Part shown: positions 1 to 9,735 of the stretch, piece after piece
Numbering within the stretch: the first letter of the stretch is position 1
Layout: the number at the start of each line of letters is the position of its first letter
Origin: Pseudomonas bharatica CSV86
Lineage (GTDB): Bacteria; Pseudomonadota; Gammaproteobacteria; Pseudomonadales; Pseudomonadaceae
Direction of reading: 5' to 3'
DNA: 64,000 nt
NCBI RefSeq assembly: GCF_000319305.2
Contig: NZ_AMWJ02000002.1
Coordinates: 682,001-746,000, forward strand
Notes under the pieces: model-generated
Told to the model about the DNA's origin: nothing
Seen by the model: only the letters and a program-made list of their open reading frames with translations
Databases searched by the model: none
Translations under genes and position numbers: made by a program

Positions 1-230
1 GTGTTCGTGGAAATCAGCTCCTCGAGGTTGGCCTCTGCATCGCCAGGTAGCCTGGCAGCGAGCACCTCTAGCCGCTTGGGTAGCGTACCTATGGAGAAAA
101 CGTCCGAGCCAAAAAGGTCACGAAAAGTTTCCCCAACGGTTTTGTTACCTGAAAGGAAGTGATAGCGAGTTATACGAGAGTGCAGCATCTCGCCCGGCAT
201 AGTCATGGGAAAAAATAGAAGATCAGACAT
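1..230 (-). CDS. TniQ/TnsD-family protein, N-terminal fragment (runs off window)
   Basis: Reading leftward from an ATG at 230, an open frame continues to the window edge (76 codons). Its N-terminus has the pattern of TniQ/TnsD targeting proteins: FFPMTMPGEMLHSRITRYH, then SGNKT and a LFGS segment. TniQ-family proteins bind target DNA or couple a targeting complex to TnsC in Tn7-like transposition. This would be the second TniQ-type protein of the element, the first being at 2141-3832, which begins with a similar FFP..DETLHSVLSRYA motif. I infer that this copy may be the site-specific TnsD-like one and the other a core TniQ, or the reverse. The zinc-finger and C-terminal regions that would settle it lie outside the window. 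No strong ribosome-binding site is seen upstream. Confidence 0.7.
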   Translation of the reverse strand, partial: MSDLLFFPMTMPGEMLHSRITRYHFLSGNKTVGETFRDLFGSDVFSIGTLPKRLEVLAARLPGDAEANLEELISTN

Positions 231-528
231 CGGTTACCGACTTACAAATTAGGTTCGGGAAGAACACTCATTCCGTGATCGGTACACTTGTATCACACCA
301 AACCCTGTATCAGGGTCAGGACTTTTAGAAATTTACAAAAGTGTGATGGCGCATAGCCAGTATACTTTCAACACTTTTTTGCCAATATGGCTGTGTGCAT
401 CTGCTCGGCAAATATCAAGTGCGCGCCATGATTTTCGGGGGGTTGAGGGCAGTGCCACTCTCAAATTCTTTAACACTTTCTTGAAAAAATGTGTGCATCA
501 CATGGCGAGCTGACCACCACCCACAAAC
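231..528. other. AT-rich intergenic region
   Basis: This 298-bp gap separates two leftward genes. It is A/T-rich, contains an AACACTTT motif at about 365 and 471 and an inverted form (AAAGTGTG) near 338, and a run of six G near 437. It could hold the promoter of the partial TniQ gene. I see no tRNA, terminator or transposon end that I can support. Confidence 0.3.
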
Positions 529-1347
529 TCAGTTTTCGCTCGGCTTTACGAATTCCAAGGCAGAGGCAACATTCTCCTGGGAAGGGCGCTGAGGCGCAGC
601 GGCGCTTCGGACAGGCGGCTTGTCCTCCTCTTCGAGCGCCGGCCACCGCGTATCGAAACCTCGCACTAAATATCGGTTCGTCCGGTCAAATTGATGCTCG
701 TTGTGAAACTCACCAGGGCGGAACGAGACCAGCTCCATGGCATACAGCTGCGTGATCGTATCGGCGATGTGATGTCTGGGAACCCCTGTGTAGCTCGCCA
801 GACGGTCGTAGCTGATGGTCGCTATTCCGCGGCGATCTCGGAATGCCAAGATCGCCAGATAGATCTTCATGGCGTGAAATGACAGCTGCGTAAAGTTGAA
901 TTCGCTCAAACGCAGCATACGTCCGAGGTTGCCGTCGTATAGCCACAGCTTCGGGATTTTCCCCCAACCGTAGTCATCATTCCATTTCTCGATTTTGATC
1001 AAGGACCCACTCTTGAGGGCGCGCGTCTCGCGAGCGATCAATCCGGCATTTTCGAGTCTGAGAAGGGACCGCGCTACCACCGCTCTAGACATCACACCAA
1101 GCTTGCACAACTCCGTATAGGTGACCTTGGCCATTCCTGTGGAGAAGTCCGCGCGGCAGCACAGCACCAGAAAGAGCTTGAGCGCTGCCAGGCTCTCGTT
1201 GCGCAGTGCAGGAGCATCGACCTCTGGCTGCACAAGGTGCAAAAACAATCGGCTGCTTGGCCTGGTTGATCGGCCGCGGAAGTCTACAAGAGCTCCCTCG
1301 TGGATCCATCTGATCGGCAGCTTCGCCCACTCACTCTTGGCCGCCAT
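529..1347 (-). CDS. tandem winged-helix DNA-binding protein, function unknown
   Basis: A 272-residue protein beginning MAAKSEW. I chose this ATG because GGGGGAAGG lies just upstream, although the frame is open for 21 more codons. Two regions read like winged helices: about residues 75-115 (YTELCKLGVMSRAVVARSL, then a LENAGLIARE wing) and about 180-225 (SYDRLASYTGVPRHHIADTI, then a MELVSFRPGE wing). This layout resembles plasmid replication initiators or transcription regulators, but I do not recognise a named family. It lies between the MvaT-like gene and the second TniQ gene on the same strand, so it may regulate or assist the Tn7-like module or be cargo. The C-terminal tail is rich in Pro, Ser and Ala and probably disordered. 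Confidence 0.6.
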   Translation of the reverse strand: MAAKSEWAKLPIRWIHEGALVDFRGRSTRPSSRLFLHLVQPEVDAPALRNESLAALKLFLVLCCRADFSTGMAKVTYTELCKLGVMSRAVVARSLLRLENAGLIARETRALKSGSLIKIEKWNDDYGWGKIPKLWLYDGNLGRMLRLSEFNFTQLSFHAMKIYLAILAFRDRRGIATISYDRLASYTGVPRHHIADTITQLYAMELVSFRPGEFHNEHQFDRTNRYLVRGFDTRWPALEEEDKPPVRSAAAPQRPSQENVASALEFVKPSEN

Positions 1348-1670
1348 CACGCCTTCCCCCATGCAAGCCAGACAACATAGAACATCAGCGCAAGGCTGAT
1401 CATTAAGCAAAATAACGCAAGATTAACTGGATTGGAGGAAAGCGCTTTCTCAAAAAAACTAAGTAGGTTTTTCACTGTTGCAGCTCCGAAAACTGATCAA
1501 GGCTCAACTGTGAAGATCTCGCGCCGCCTTATCTAGATGGAGGCATACCGATTTTCCTTCTCTAGCCCATGTAATACGTGGCTTTCAGGAAAAATTTATA
1601 GTTCATTTGAGTTCAGATTCAGAGCCCAAATCGGGGGGAGGAGACCAATCAAGGATCAGTCTCCTTTCAT

Positions 1671-2038
1671 TCATCGCTGAAGCCACGACTCGACCGTGTC
1701 AGCGCCGTGTTCTGACTTCCAGTACTGGAGGCGCTTGTGGTTACCCCTTTTGTCTCGATGACCTCACCACTGTGAGGATTGAGGTAGACCTTCAGCGCGC
1801 GCTGCTTACGCTCCGCTCTAATCTTGGGCTCCCTGACAGGGCGTACGATCGTGGCTTTCGGATCCAGCAACTCAATCACCTGCGGCAGGCCAAAGCCATG
1901 TTCGGCCAGAAGGGCTCGAAGCTTTGTCTCAAACTCGATCTCGCGTTTAAGGCCCTCATCGTTTTTCAATGCTTCTAGTTCAGCCAGCTGAGCTGCAAGC
2001 TGTTGTTCAAGTTGACGAAACTCCGCCAAGCGCGACAT
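1671..2038 (-). pseudogene. MvaT/MvaU-type H-NS xenogeneic silencer, frameshifted near the C-terminus
   Basis: The frame from the ATG at 2038 gives a coiled-coil N-terminus (MSRLAEFRQLEQQLAAQLAE) and then YLNPHSGEVIETKG, the DNA-binding segment typical of Pseudomonas MvaT/MvaU proteins, which bind AT-rich foreign DNA and silence it. After VIETKG the written frame runs into unrelated residues. Reading one base back at the GGGG run (plus-strand C 1744-1747) gives GGNHKRLQYWKSEHGADTVE and then SWLQR and a stop at 1671. That matches the family C-terminus (GGNHKTLKEWK...VESW) in sequence and length. So one G appears to be missing. The lost part contains the conserved GGNHKxL DNA-contacting region, so the protein as written should not bind DNA normally. 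It could be a real mutation or a sequence error. Carriage of an H-NS homologue on mobile DNA is a known stealth strategy. Confidence 0.85.
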
Positions 2039-2140
2039 TTGATGACTCCATTTTTGGGATTGGCTGACATCGTAACACTATGGATCAGGTGGACAGGTGG
2101 GCCGAGCCCGTCAGCTTGAAGCTCGCGCGGTACCTGCCGG

Positions 2141-3832
2141 CTAAAAGCCTTTACCCTTCTTGGACGACACCCTCGGCCTTATGCAGGCAGTGCGGTACAA
2201 CGACGATTGAGTCACGCTTCGTTGCTCCGACAACAGTTTCTCCTGAGCCCATTGCAGACGCCGACGATGAAACTGCTCAGCAGACTCGCATTCCTGCTCC
2301 AATGCTCCCGCACAGAGTGGGAGTTTGGCGAGTTGCTTCTCGAACCGCGACAGTGCGTTGAGCTCCCTACCAATCCTGGTACGCGATACTCGAACGGGTT
2401 TTCCAGATACTGCTCGAAGCCTCTGAGCACAACTTCTGATCTGCTCAGCAAGTTCCGCGTCGAGGACAACGAATACGCCGGCACTATGCGCCCGGCCTCC
2501 GTGGGCATTGCGATGCTCCGCGATGCAGTCCGTAAGCCATGCGCGATCGCATCGATAGAGCCACGCATAATCACGACATTCGCGAGCCTGGAGCCGACGA
2601 TGAGCCTCCTCAAAGGCTGTTCGCCGCTGCCGGCGCTCGTTTAAAAATCTCGCTTCTCGCCAGGCGCTCGGACCACCTTCCACGGCGCGGATGGCCCGAT
2701 AAACGTAAACCACGGACACATTCAGCGAGTCGGCGATCCTCAATGCATCGTGTCCGGAAAGCGCTAGCTTCCAAACTGCCGCTGGCAGACCATCCAGCTC
2801 TTCAACTCTGGGACTCGCCACCCTCAGGTGTGATGAGCGGACCTCAATTGGCAGTGCTCTCCCCTCCCTGGGCAATAGCAGCTCCCCAGTGTGTGGGATG
2901 CTTGCCAGTTCAACTTTCAAAGCGCTGGCCAGCAAGATGTACTTGAGAGGATGGTGGGTGCCTCTGGGCCTTCGAAGCAGCTTGGTAACCCAAGTCGCAG
3001 GCAGTCCTGGAGAGGCCTCACGAAGAATCGAATACTCCCCTGCGACCGGGAGTTCGTTGAAAAAACTGTTCATATGCGCAGCCAAACGGCACAGATCCAA
3101 CCGATGCGCTTCACCGCAAGCCAGATCAAGAGCTGCAGCGCCTTGCAGGAGAAAGGATTGCACTACAGTAGCGGCTAGCGGACCTAGACGTGAACGGAGC
3201 AATTGCTGTGAGTTCAATGCGACCTGGTGCAACCTGGGGACGTACTCTTGGGCAACCTCCAGTTGGACTGAATGGCCTTGTACTTCGTCATCGTCTGGAA
3301 GATTGAGCTGTCGTGAGTTTCGGCTATGCCAGCCGTGATCCACTACCTTTAGCAACTGGCAATGGTCGGGACATACCAAAACACCGGGTAGTTGGTGGGT
3401 TCGATGCCAGTAGGCCGCCCCATCCCGAGCGATATCTTCGTCGATACACAGGGGACAAAACCGCACTCTCGAAGCGCCCTCGATCCGACTGGCATTGATG
3501 CCCAATTTCAGCATCAGTCCTTTACCATCTACCGCCATCACGCCCTGAGCGTGCTGCATTTGGTCATGGGTGAGGAAGGGTGCGTAGTAAGGCAACACGG
3601 TATGCAGCTCGATGATTCGAGCAACGGAGAGATCAGTGCCGTGGGGAAGTAACTCGGCCAAATCAGCCAACCGACTCGGAAACGCCACGTTCTGCGTAAA
3701 CGAGGCCGCGGCGAGCTCGCCAGCGAAGGCAGCTTTACGGCTACCTCCACAAAGCCGGGCGTATCGAGAGAGGACACTGTGAAGTGTCTCGTCGAGAAAA
3801 GCTGCTGGGAAGAAATGGAATTTGAGCCCCAT
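2141..3832 (-). CDS. tniQ: TniQ-family transposition protein of a Tn7-like element
   Basis: A protein of about 563 residues. The N-terminus (FHFFPAAFLDETLHSVLSRY) and the zinc-binding stretch near residues 125-165 (FCPLCIDEDI, then WHRTHQLPGVLVCPDHCQLL) are the CxxC...CxxH arrangement of TniQ/TnsD proteins. These choose or mark the target and recruit TnsC. A helix-turn-helix-like stretch (GHDALRIADSLNVSVVYVYR) lies near residue 360, as in TnsD-type proteins that bind a specific site. Length is close to Tn7 TnsD. I prefer the second ATG (3832) because GAGGG is too close to the first ATG at 3838. It follows tnsC by about 15 bp on the same strand, completing the order tnsA-tnsB-tnsC-tniQ. Confidence 0.88.
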   Translation of the reverse strand: MGLKFHFFPAAFLDETLHSVLSRYARLCGGSRKAAFAGELAAASFTQNVAFPSRLADLAELLPHGTDLSVARIIELHTVLPYYAPFLTHDQMQHAQGVMAVDGKGLMLKLGINASRIEGASRVRFCPLCIDEDIARDGAAYWHRTHQLPGVLVCPDHCQLLKVVDHGWHSRNSRQLNLPDDDEVQGHSVQLEVAQEYVPRLHQVALNSQQLLRSRLGPLAATVVQSFLLQGAAALDLACGEAHRLDLCRLAAHMNSFFNELPVAGEYSILREASPGLPATWVTKLLRRPRGTHHPLKYILLASALKVELASIPHTGELLLPREGRALPIEVRSSHLRVASPRVEELDGLPAAVWKLALSGHDALRIADSLNVSVVYVYRAIRAVEGGPSAWREARFLNERRQRRTAFEEAHRRLQARECRDYAWLYRCDRAWLTDCIAEHRNAHGGRAHSAGVFVVLDAELAEQIRSCAQRLRAVSGKPVRVSRTRIGRELNALSRFEKQLAKLPLCAGALEQECESAEQFHRRRLQWAQEKLLSEQRSVTQSSLYRTACIRPRVSSKKGKGF

Positions 3833-3847
3833 CTCCATACCCTCGAA

Positions 3848-5317
3848 TCATGATTTACGGTAGCTTGGTGAAAACTCAAAGAGGTCCGTAGAGATCCAAC
3901 CAGCTGACTTCAGCGCTGCCAGGGTGTCAGGCTGTTGACTCAAGGCCTTTGCCTCCGATGATTCCACAGCAACAGCTGCGGGCGCGGTAGGAGCTGTAGG
4001 CTTACTCTCTACAGCTGTGGGAGCCTGGGTCTCCGGCTTAGAGTGCGGCGTCACACCACGCAGCAATGCAATACGCTCTGAGCGAGGGAGTCCGTCAAAC
4101 GCCATCATGGCTATCAGCTGCTCCTCGATAGGAAGCAAGTCGTCGAACTGCCGCATACGTGCAGGGTTGCGGCTGCGTAAAGCCGAGATAGCCGGTTTGA
4201 GAATCTGCATCTTGGCATTACTGACCTGGGTAATTATCTCGGCAGTCAGACACTCAACACCGCTCTGAATAGCATATCGCTGGCTAAGTACCAAAATCTT
4301 AACCAAAAAGTCCGTTACGCCTTGGGTGTGCTCGTACAGCGCGTCGAAAATTTTGGGAGTGAGTTCAGCCTGCTGCTTGCACCATTGATAACTCCAGAGG
4401 TTCTGAACCAGAAACTGCCACTCTTCATCATCTTTCTCGAATCGCTTGAATTCGACCATACCGCCACCGCAACTGCGCCGTGCAACACGCATAACGTCAG
4501 AGAACAGGCTGATCATCGAATTCGTACCGATGAACACGACAGGAATTCCGATATTGTTTACGAGGTGGAGGAAGAAGTTGAGCATGCTGTCCTTCCCACC
4601 CGTCTTCGCCAAGTGAAGGTTCTGAAGCTCATCAATAAGCAAAGCACCAATGTAGAACGTGCTGGCGACCTGCTCCATCTGCTGCAGCGCATCGTCGATG
4701 TTCCTGTACCGATGTCGCTTGTGATAATCCGCATCTCCCAGTGCCTTACCAACGGCATGGAAAAACTGTCGGCAAAATCCAGCAAGCGAGCCATCTCGCG
4801 GACAATCCAGCTTGAGCCACGTGATTTGTGTTTGGACGAACTGCTTGCCCTCAAAACGCTCATGCCGAATCGTCTGTGGATAAAGGCTCAAAATGGCGTG
4901 CAGAGCAGTGGACTTCCCAATTCCACTCAAGCCTACAACACTGAACGAGTCAGCGGTCGACTTGAATGAGTCATGGTAACGCTGGGCCCCTGACAGGGAA
5001 TGTAGATGCCTTACCGTGGTAGGTGAGGTTGGGTTGCGTCCAACGTATCCCCGGCGGATCAGCAGGGAAATCATGGACTCCAGCTCCAAATGCAGCAGGA
5101 AAGGTTGAACGACTGTCCTCAAGCGCTCGATGCAGTGAACCCGTGTTGCACCGTCGAGATCAAGCTCTGCGGGTGTAACTGGCTCGGGGAAATTCGATAT
5201 CAAATCGATAGCATCCGTATCAACAAGAATCGGCGGCAGAGCTTCGATCAAGGGGTTTCCCGCGTACTCAGCGATCGCTTGTTTGGTATAGCTCGCAAAA
5301 ATTTGTGCGCCTTTCAT
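3848..5317 (-). CDS. tnsC: TnsC-like AAA+ transposition regulator
   Basis: A 489-residue ATPase. Walker A is GLSGIGKSTAL near residue 135 and Walker B is ALLIDELQNLH near 225, followed by a sensor-like FIGTNSM. TnsC proteins polymerise on target DNA with ATP, read the mark left by TniQ/TnsD and activate the TnsA/TnsB transposase. The start ATG overlaps the tnsB stop codon (ATGA), which implies translational coupling. The C-terminal 100 residues contain a Thr/Ala/Pro-rich linker, then a short conserved-looking tail. The gene is intact, in contrast to tnsB. Confidence 0.9.
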   Translation of the reverse strand: MKGAQIFASYTKQAIAEYAGNPLIEALPPILVDTDAIDLISNFPEPVTPAELDLDGATRVHCIERLRTVVQPFLLHLELESMISLLIRRGYVGRNPTSPTTVRHLHSLSGAQRYHDSFKSTADSFSVVGLSGIGKSTALHAILSLYPQTIRHERFEGKQFVQTQITWLKLDCPRDGSLAGFCRQFFHAVGKALGDADYHKRHRYRNIDDALQQMEQVASTFYIGALLIDELQNLHLAKTGGKDSMLNFFLHLVNNIGIPVVFIGTNSMISLFSDVMRVARRSCGGGMVEFKRFEKDDEEWQFLVQNLWSYQWCKQQAELTPKIFDALYEHTQGVTDFLVKILVLSQRYAIQSGVECLTAEIITQVSNAKMQILKPAISALRSRNPARMRQFDDLLPIEEQLIAMMAFDGLPRSERIALLRGVTPHSKPETQAPTAVESKPTAPTAPAAVAVESSEAKALSQQPDTLAALKSAGWISTDLFEFSPSYRKS

Positions 5318-7487
5318 TGAGTTTTCCCCGGCCGCGTTCTTTTAAGGAGATCGATCACCTGCGCGCGGCGAGGTCCCGCATACGAATCATGCGTAATTAA
5401 AGGTGTGTCGGCAGCGGGTTTTGCAGGCTCGGCACGGACGCCATCAGGAACAAACGCATTCTCGCGCTCACGCTCCCGTTCCTCGGACCGGTTTTGGCGG
5501 ATATTACCCACCGCCTCAGCCTTGGTGCTGGCAGCTGGTTCATCCTTTCGCTCGGCCCGCGCATTGCTGATGATTTGTTCGACCGTGTCGACCAAGCTCA
5601 CACGGCTCTCCAGCTCCGCGCGTTTATGAGATGGGGGCAACTGTCGATACGCTTCCAAAAGATCGTAGATTTCATCCGAACGGTAGTCGGCGTACTTGAA
5701 GTCCGAGCCTCGAAGGTCACAGCGGACGAACTGCTTGTTCTCACCCTGAATCCAGATATGCGCCGCGGAATTCGGATCAAACCGACAGTCAATCGACCAG
5801 ACACCATTACGTCGAGCCTTGGCAAACCAGTTCTCTTTGATGGCGAGCTCGCAAACATAGTGCATTCCGCGAAAGAGCATGCCGCCCTTTTGCACGGTGG
5901 CTCGTTCGCGAGGCAGCAGGTGGAGATAGATCAATTCGTCAGGCCGGTTATTGGCGTGAATCAGGTCATTCTCCAAAGCCCAGGTCCATATGCCCGTCGG
6001 AGTAGGCTCGACGCCATCGTTCATCATCGCCTGTGTGAGGCGATCCGGCTGCCGATGAAAACGGTTGTAATGAAGAACGGACTCAATGACGATCTGGGTA
6101 AATTCCTTCAGGTTCAGCGTGGCATCGAGTCGACAGTCCCGCTCGCCCCGCTCTTTATCTCGTGCGGCAACGCCGCCTGGAAGCCACCTGATATCGGTTA
6201 GATCATTGAGGATACCGAATCGACTTTCGACCATGGGCTTCCAATCTGGTCTGTACGGAGGTGCCGTACCCATCTCGATGCCCAAGCCGCTTGCCAGCCC
6301 TTCTGCTGCAAGGGACAGCATCTCGCCCCGGTCGGCGTAGATCTGATGTGGCAAATGATGACAGTCCCAATCACCGGGGCGATCTCGACACCGTTCTTCG
6401 CACAGAACTCCACCTTGGAGGTAAAGGCGTTGAACAATGCCTGCCGAGCGCCGTTCCAGCTAGGCCCCTCCAGGCCGACATAGAGACCAACAATCATTCC
6501 CGAGAAGCTGTCCACAACGACGTATACCACCGGACGACCGATAGTCATCCGCCGCGAGTAGCTGTTAACCAGGTAGATGTCCGCAATCGTCGCGTCGATC
6601 TCAAACTGGTGGCACGGGCCACGAAGCCAATCGCGAACAGTGCCTGCGATTGGGCGGCAATCCTTAAGCCACTTCGTCAACCCTTTACGCCCACGATCAG
6701 TTTCAATTTCATCAAAAAACTGCTTTCCCCAGTAGTCGAACTGAGTGAATGTTGGAATTTCCGATTCCGGAAGAAGTCGTACCCGATTTTCCGAGTTTTT
6801 CGAAAGATCCTTTACAGAATAAAATTTCTTAAGCATCTTGTCGTAAGCAATACGAAGAGATGATGTTTTATTTTTTGCATAAAGCGCATAACCTACTTTT
6901 ACTTTTATGCATCGCTTATCAATAGCACTGAGCAATTTACAAGGGGATACAAGTACCCCCTGAAATTTTGGTTTCCGTCCTGGTCGTACGCCAGGCGAGT
7001 AGTTTCTGTTCGCCACTCCTACAGCCGAATAGTTCTTAAGAAACGCATTTCTTACCTGACCATAAAACCAGTATCGATACAGTAAGCGGTAAATGGTCTT
7101 TCGCTGGATACCCAGCTCAGCGGCCCTGTTCCCAACCAGCCGGCCCATCTCGCCCTGCACGAAAATCTGTCCTGGATAAGCCGGGTCTAGGAGAGGCTCG
7201 ATAATTGCCCACTTCTCATCTCGATCACGCTTAGTGCTGTCATCGAGGTCATCCTCCAGAACGAGCAGAAACTCAGGCACGGCAGTCACTACCGGCTTGG
7301 TGTCGCCAGACTCTAACGACAGCCTGAGCTCCTCAAGGCCCAAAGGATAAGGTTTACCTGGCGGCTCGGTCAGAGCTATCACCATTACGGCGTCCTGAGC
7401 CTCAATGAGGTGAAGAACTCTAACCATGGACGAGATCACAGAGTGTTCCGTTACAGGTTCAAACACCTCATTCACTGAAATATTCAT
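5314..7487 (-). pseudogene. tnsB: TnsB-like DDE transposase, single frameshift between catalytic residues
   Basis: Two overlapping frames together make one TnsB-like integrase of about 723 residues. The first frame (from 7487) has an HTH-like region and the first catalytic Asp in FEIDATIADIYLVNSY. Its written end (…VIICHIRSTP) is not TnsB-like. One base back, the second frame reads GDWDCHHLPHQIYADRGEML, with the second catalytic Asp in ADRGE and the Glu in MVESRFGIL, and runs to the stop at 5314. The break is at a CCCC/GG run (plus 6374-6379); adding one C restores IAPGDWDCHHLP. TnsB cuts and joins the 3' ends of the transposon. As written no single polypeptide carries the full DDE triad. ATGA overlaps link it to tnsA upstream and tnsC downstream. 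Confidence 0.9.
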
Positions 7488-8338
7488 GATAATTTCTCAA
7501 TGAATGAGGTCATCTCGGCGGGATAAACTACCTTGAGATCTGGTAACGGCGATTTGAGGTGAAGCGGAGCGCTGCTCAAATCGACCTGAATCATCTTGCT
7601 CCAGATAAGATGGAAGAACATGTCCCGCGCCTCGGTATACGGTATAGACAAACGGGTTGCGATTTTTCGCAAAGACTCAGATGTCGACCAAGGGTAAGCC
7701 TTACTAGCCTCAAGGATTTCGAGAAAATCGGAGTGCAGAGATGAACTCATCAGAGGCCGGGGTAGCCGTGCATATTGTCTCAACAGCCCGAGATTCTTAA
7801 TCAGATTAGGTGTGAACAACTCCTCGGTGACAATGCTCCAGTCCACGTCCTGGCTCATCCAGAATCGTCTCTCAATCTCCAATTTCTCCAATGTCCGGAC
7901 AGAGTCCTCCCCGACGAGATCTTGCTGATACTTGATTGTCCTTGCGACGGACCTGAAATCCCCATTCGGCTGCTTCACGGTCAAAAGGAAGTCTGTCGTC
8001 ATGACTAGCGGGAGGGTGGTTCCTTTGTATCTCGGATATCGGACACCAATTGCCCGGGCAATTGCTTGGGTGCTTTCCACCTGGAGCAGCGGATACTGCT
8101 CACGGATGTCCACGACGTCTTCAGAGAATTCGCAAACCAGGAAAAAGGCGCGTTCGAGATCGGACAAAAAGTGATGTATACGATCGATTTTCACGCCTTG
8201 GATTTTGTGAGACCGCCCCCGCGACGGGACGTCCTGTACACGCAACCAGGGCACGTAACTGGCTCCGGCTCCGGCACCAAATCCGTTGGCAATGTGCCGT
8301 TCAATATCCTGCTTCGAAGCAAACCTACGACCGCGCAA
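7484..8338 (-). CDS. tnsA: TnsA-like endonuclease
   Basis: TnsA is a restriction-like nuclease that cleaves the 5' ends of Tn7-type elements and partners TnsB. Candidate catalytic residues in the family order are visible: Glu in SDLERAFFLVCEF, Asp in VMTTDFLLTV and Lys in ARTIKYQQD. The frame is open further upstream, but those codons derive from the terminal repeat of an inserted ISL3 element. Before that insertion a TAG stop would have lain in frame. I therefore place the start at TTG 8338 (or GTG 8341), which follows a strong GAGGAGG at 8344-8350, giving about 284 residues, close to Tn7 TnsA. The IS sits about 40 bp upstream and has separated tnsA from the transposon end and its natural promoter. 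Confidence 0.85.
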   Translation of the reverse strand: MRGRRFASKQDIERHIANGFGAGAGASYVPWLRVQDVPSRGRSHKIQGVKIDRIHHFLSDLERAFFLVCEFSEDVVDIREQYPLLQVESTQAIARAIGVRYPRYKGTTLPLVMTTDFLLTVKQPNGDFRSVARTIKYQQDLVGEDSVRTLEKLEIERRFWMSQDVDWSIVTEELFTPNLIKNLGLLRQYARLPRPLMSSSLHSDFLEILEASKAYPWSTSESLRKIATRLSIPYTEARDMFFHLIWSKMIQVDLSSAPLHLKSPLPDLKVVYPAEMTSFIEKLS

Positions 8339-8379
8339 CACTGCCTCCTCAGACCAAACGAAGCGCTGTACCTCACATT

Positions 8380-8387
8380 CAAAAAAA
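8380..8387. repeat. target-site duplication of ISL3 copy A (left)
   Basis: CAAAAAAA, repeated at 14366-14373 on the far side of the nested pair. Eight bases is the usual ISL3 duplication length. Confidence 0.85.
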
Positions 8388-8445
8388 GGGTATACGGATT
8401 TAATGGTTGATGGGGCACCTTTACCCCACCAACCTGATACCATTA

Positions 8446-9723
8446 TCAGATGGTTGATAGATCGACTCCGTAGTTGAGTTCCTCTGCGAAGTCCGGCAGT
8501 CCGTAACCGATGGTTTTCTTGTAGAAAGGAGAGACCTTCGCAGTCGGTGCCTTCTTCTTGTGCTTCGTGGTGTAGAGCATTCGTGCCCGCATCACCTCGA
8601 AGGAGTAACCGCGCCCTTCACGGTTCTTGTCCTTGGCCAGTCGGTTGATGGACTCCGTGTAAGCGTTGGTGACGGGCATGTCCGTCTCGAAGTAGGTCAT
8701 GGTCTCTTCGCGCCAGTTTCCCACTGCCCTGACCAGATCGCTCCAGACTTCCTTTTGGCCCTTCGGGATGGTGGCTATCCACTCGTCCAGGGCGGCTTCT
8801 GCCTGGAGCCGTGTGGTGGCGTCCCAGATGCCGTAGAAGCGCTCCTTGTGCTCGTAGGCGGCCAGCAGTTGCGGGAACGCGCCTGTCCAGGTCTCCATGA
8901 TGAGGCGCTCCCGGTCTGAGACTTCGTGAGCGCGTTTCAGCAGGATTTTCCGGTCTCCCTTGAGAGTCCGGCTCTGGGACGGTTTCAGCTCCTTTCTGAG
9001 GCCCTTGCGCACTCTCTCTAGGGCATCGTTGGCCATGCGCACCACATGGAACTTATCGACCACGATACGGGCCTGGGGCAGCACAGCCTTGACCGCTGCC
9101 CGGTAGGGGTTCCACATGTCCATGCTGACGATCTCGACCTTCTGCCGGTCTTTCAGCTTCATCAGGTAGTTGGTCACCACGTCCTGGCGGCGGGTGGCCA
9201 GCAGGTCGAGCAGGGTTCGCTCCTCAATGTTGGTCAGAATGCAGCGGTAGCGCTTGTTCAGGTATAGCTCGTCAATGCCCAGGATGCGGGGCGTCTCGAA
9301 GCGGTGCCAGCGCCCCAGGAACTCGGCGCGGGCGTTGAAGATGTCGCGCACCGTCTTCTCGTCCAGGCCGGTCTGTGCCGCCACAAAGGTGTAGGGGTGG
9401 TTGAAGGATTCCTTCTCCACGTACTCATGCAGCCGCAGTGTCATACGGAATCCGTCCACCATCTCCGGTAGCTGGGGCCTGAATGTTGTCTTGCAGGCCC
9501 GGCAGGTGTATCGGCGGCGGACCACCCAGAGAGTGACCCGCTTGCCGTGGATGGGCAGATCACGATAGGGAACGTCACGCTTGCCGAACCGCACGAACTC
9601 ACCCTGCACGCCGCACCCCTCGCAGGCTACTGGTGTAGGTGCTTCAAGCCGAAAATGTATGTCTTCATTCTGCTCATCAGAATCCACCAACTGGTACCCA
9701 GGAAGGCTTAACGAATTAATCAT
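8446..9723 (-). CDS. tnpA: ISL3-family transposase (copy A)
   Basis: A 425-residue transposase. The N-terminal zinc-finger (CEGCGVQG, then YTCRACKTTF) and the DDE-type core (ILGIDELYLNKRYRCILTN; VSMDMWNPYRAAVKAVLP; VTNAYTESINRLAKDKNR) are those of ISL3 transposases. It lies 12 bp after the permease gene and is read in the same direction, so the two may be cotranscribed. The protein is identical to the copy at 12780-14057. Intact and presumably active. Confidence 0.95.
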   Translation of the reverse strand: MINSLSLPGYQLVDSDEQNEDIHFRLEAPTPVACEGCGVQGEFVRFGKRDVPYRDLPIHGKRVTLWVVRRRYTCRACKTTFRPQLPEMVDGFRMTLRLHEYVEKESFNHPYTFVAAQTGLDEKTVRDIFNARAEFLGRWHRFETPRILGIDELYLNKRYRCILTNIEERTLLDLLATRRQDVVTNYLMKLKDRQKVEIVSMDMWNPYRAAVKAVLPQARIVVDKFHVVRMANDALERVRKGLRKELKPSQSRTLKGDRKILLKRAHEVSDRERLIMETWTGAFPQLLAAYEHKERFYGIWDATTRLQAEAALDEWIATIPKGQKEVWSDLVRAVGNWREETMTYFETDMPVTNAYTESINRLAKDKNREGRGYSFEVMRARMLYTTKHKKKAPTAKVSPFYKKTIGYGLPDFAEELNYGVDLSTI

Positions 9724-9735
9724 CTCCCGCCTTGA

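Noticed and set aside
1730..1750. Programmed -1 frameshifting to make full-length MvaT
   Set aside because: The run ACA AAA GGG GTA does not offer re-pairing at both sites for a -1 slip (GGG would move onto AGG), and no downstream stem is evident. A missing G is simpler.
8388..8443. tnsA starting at ATG 8443
   Set aside because: Those codons come from the ISL3 terminal repeat; before insertion a TAG lay in frame. A TTG or GTG with GAGGAGG at 8344-8350 is the better start.
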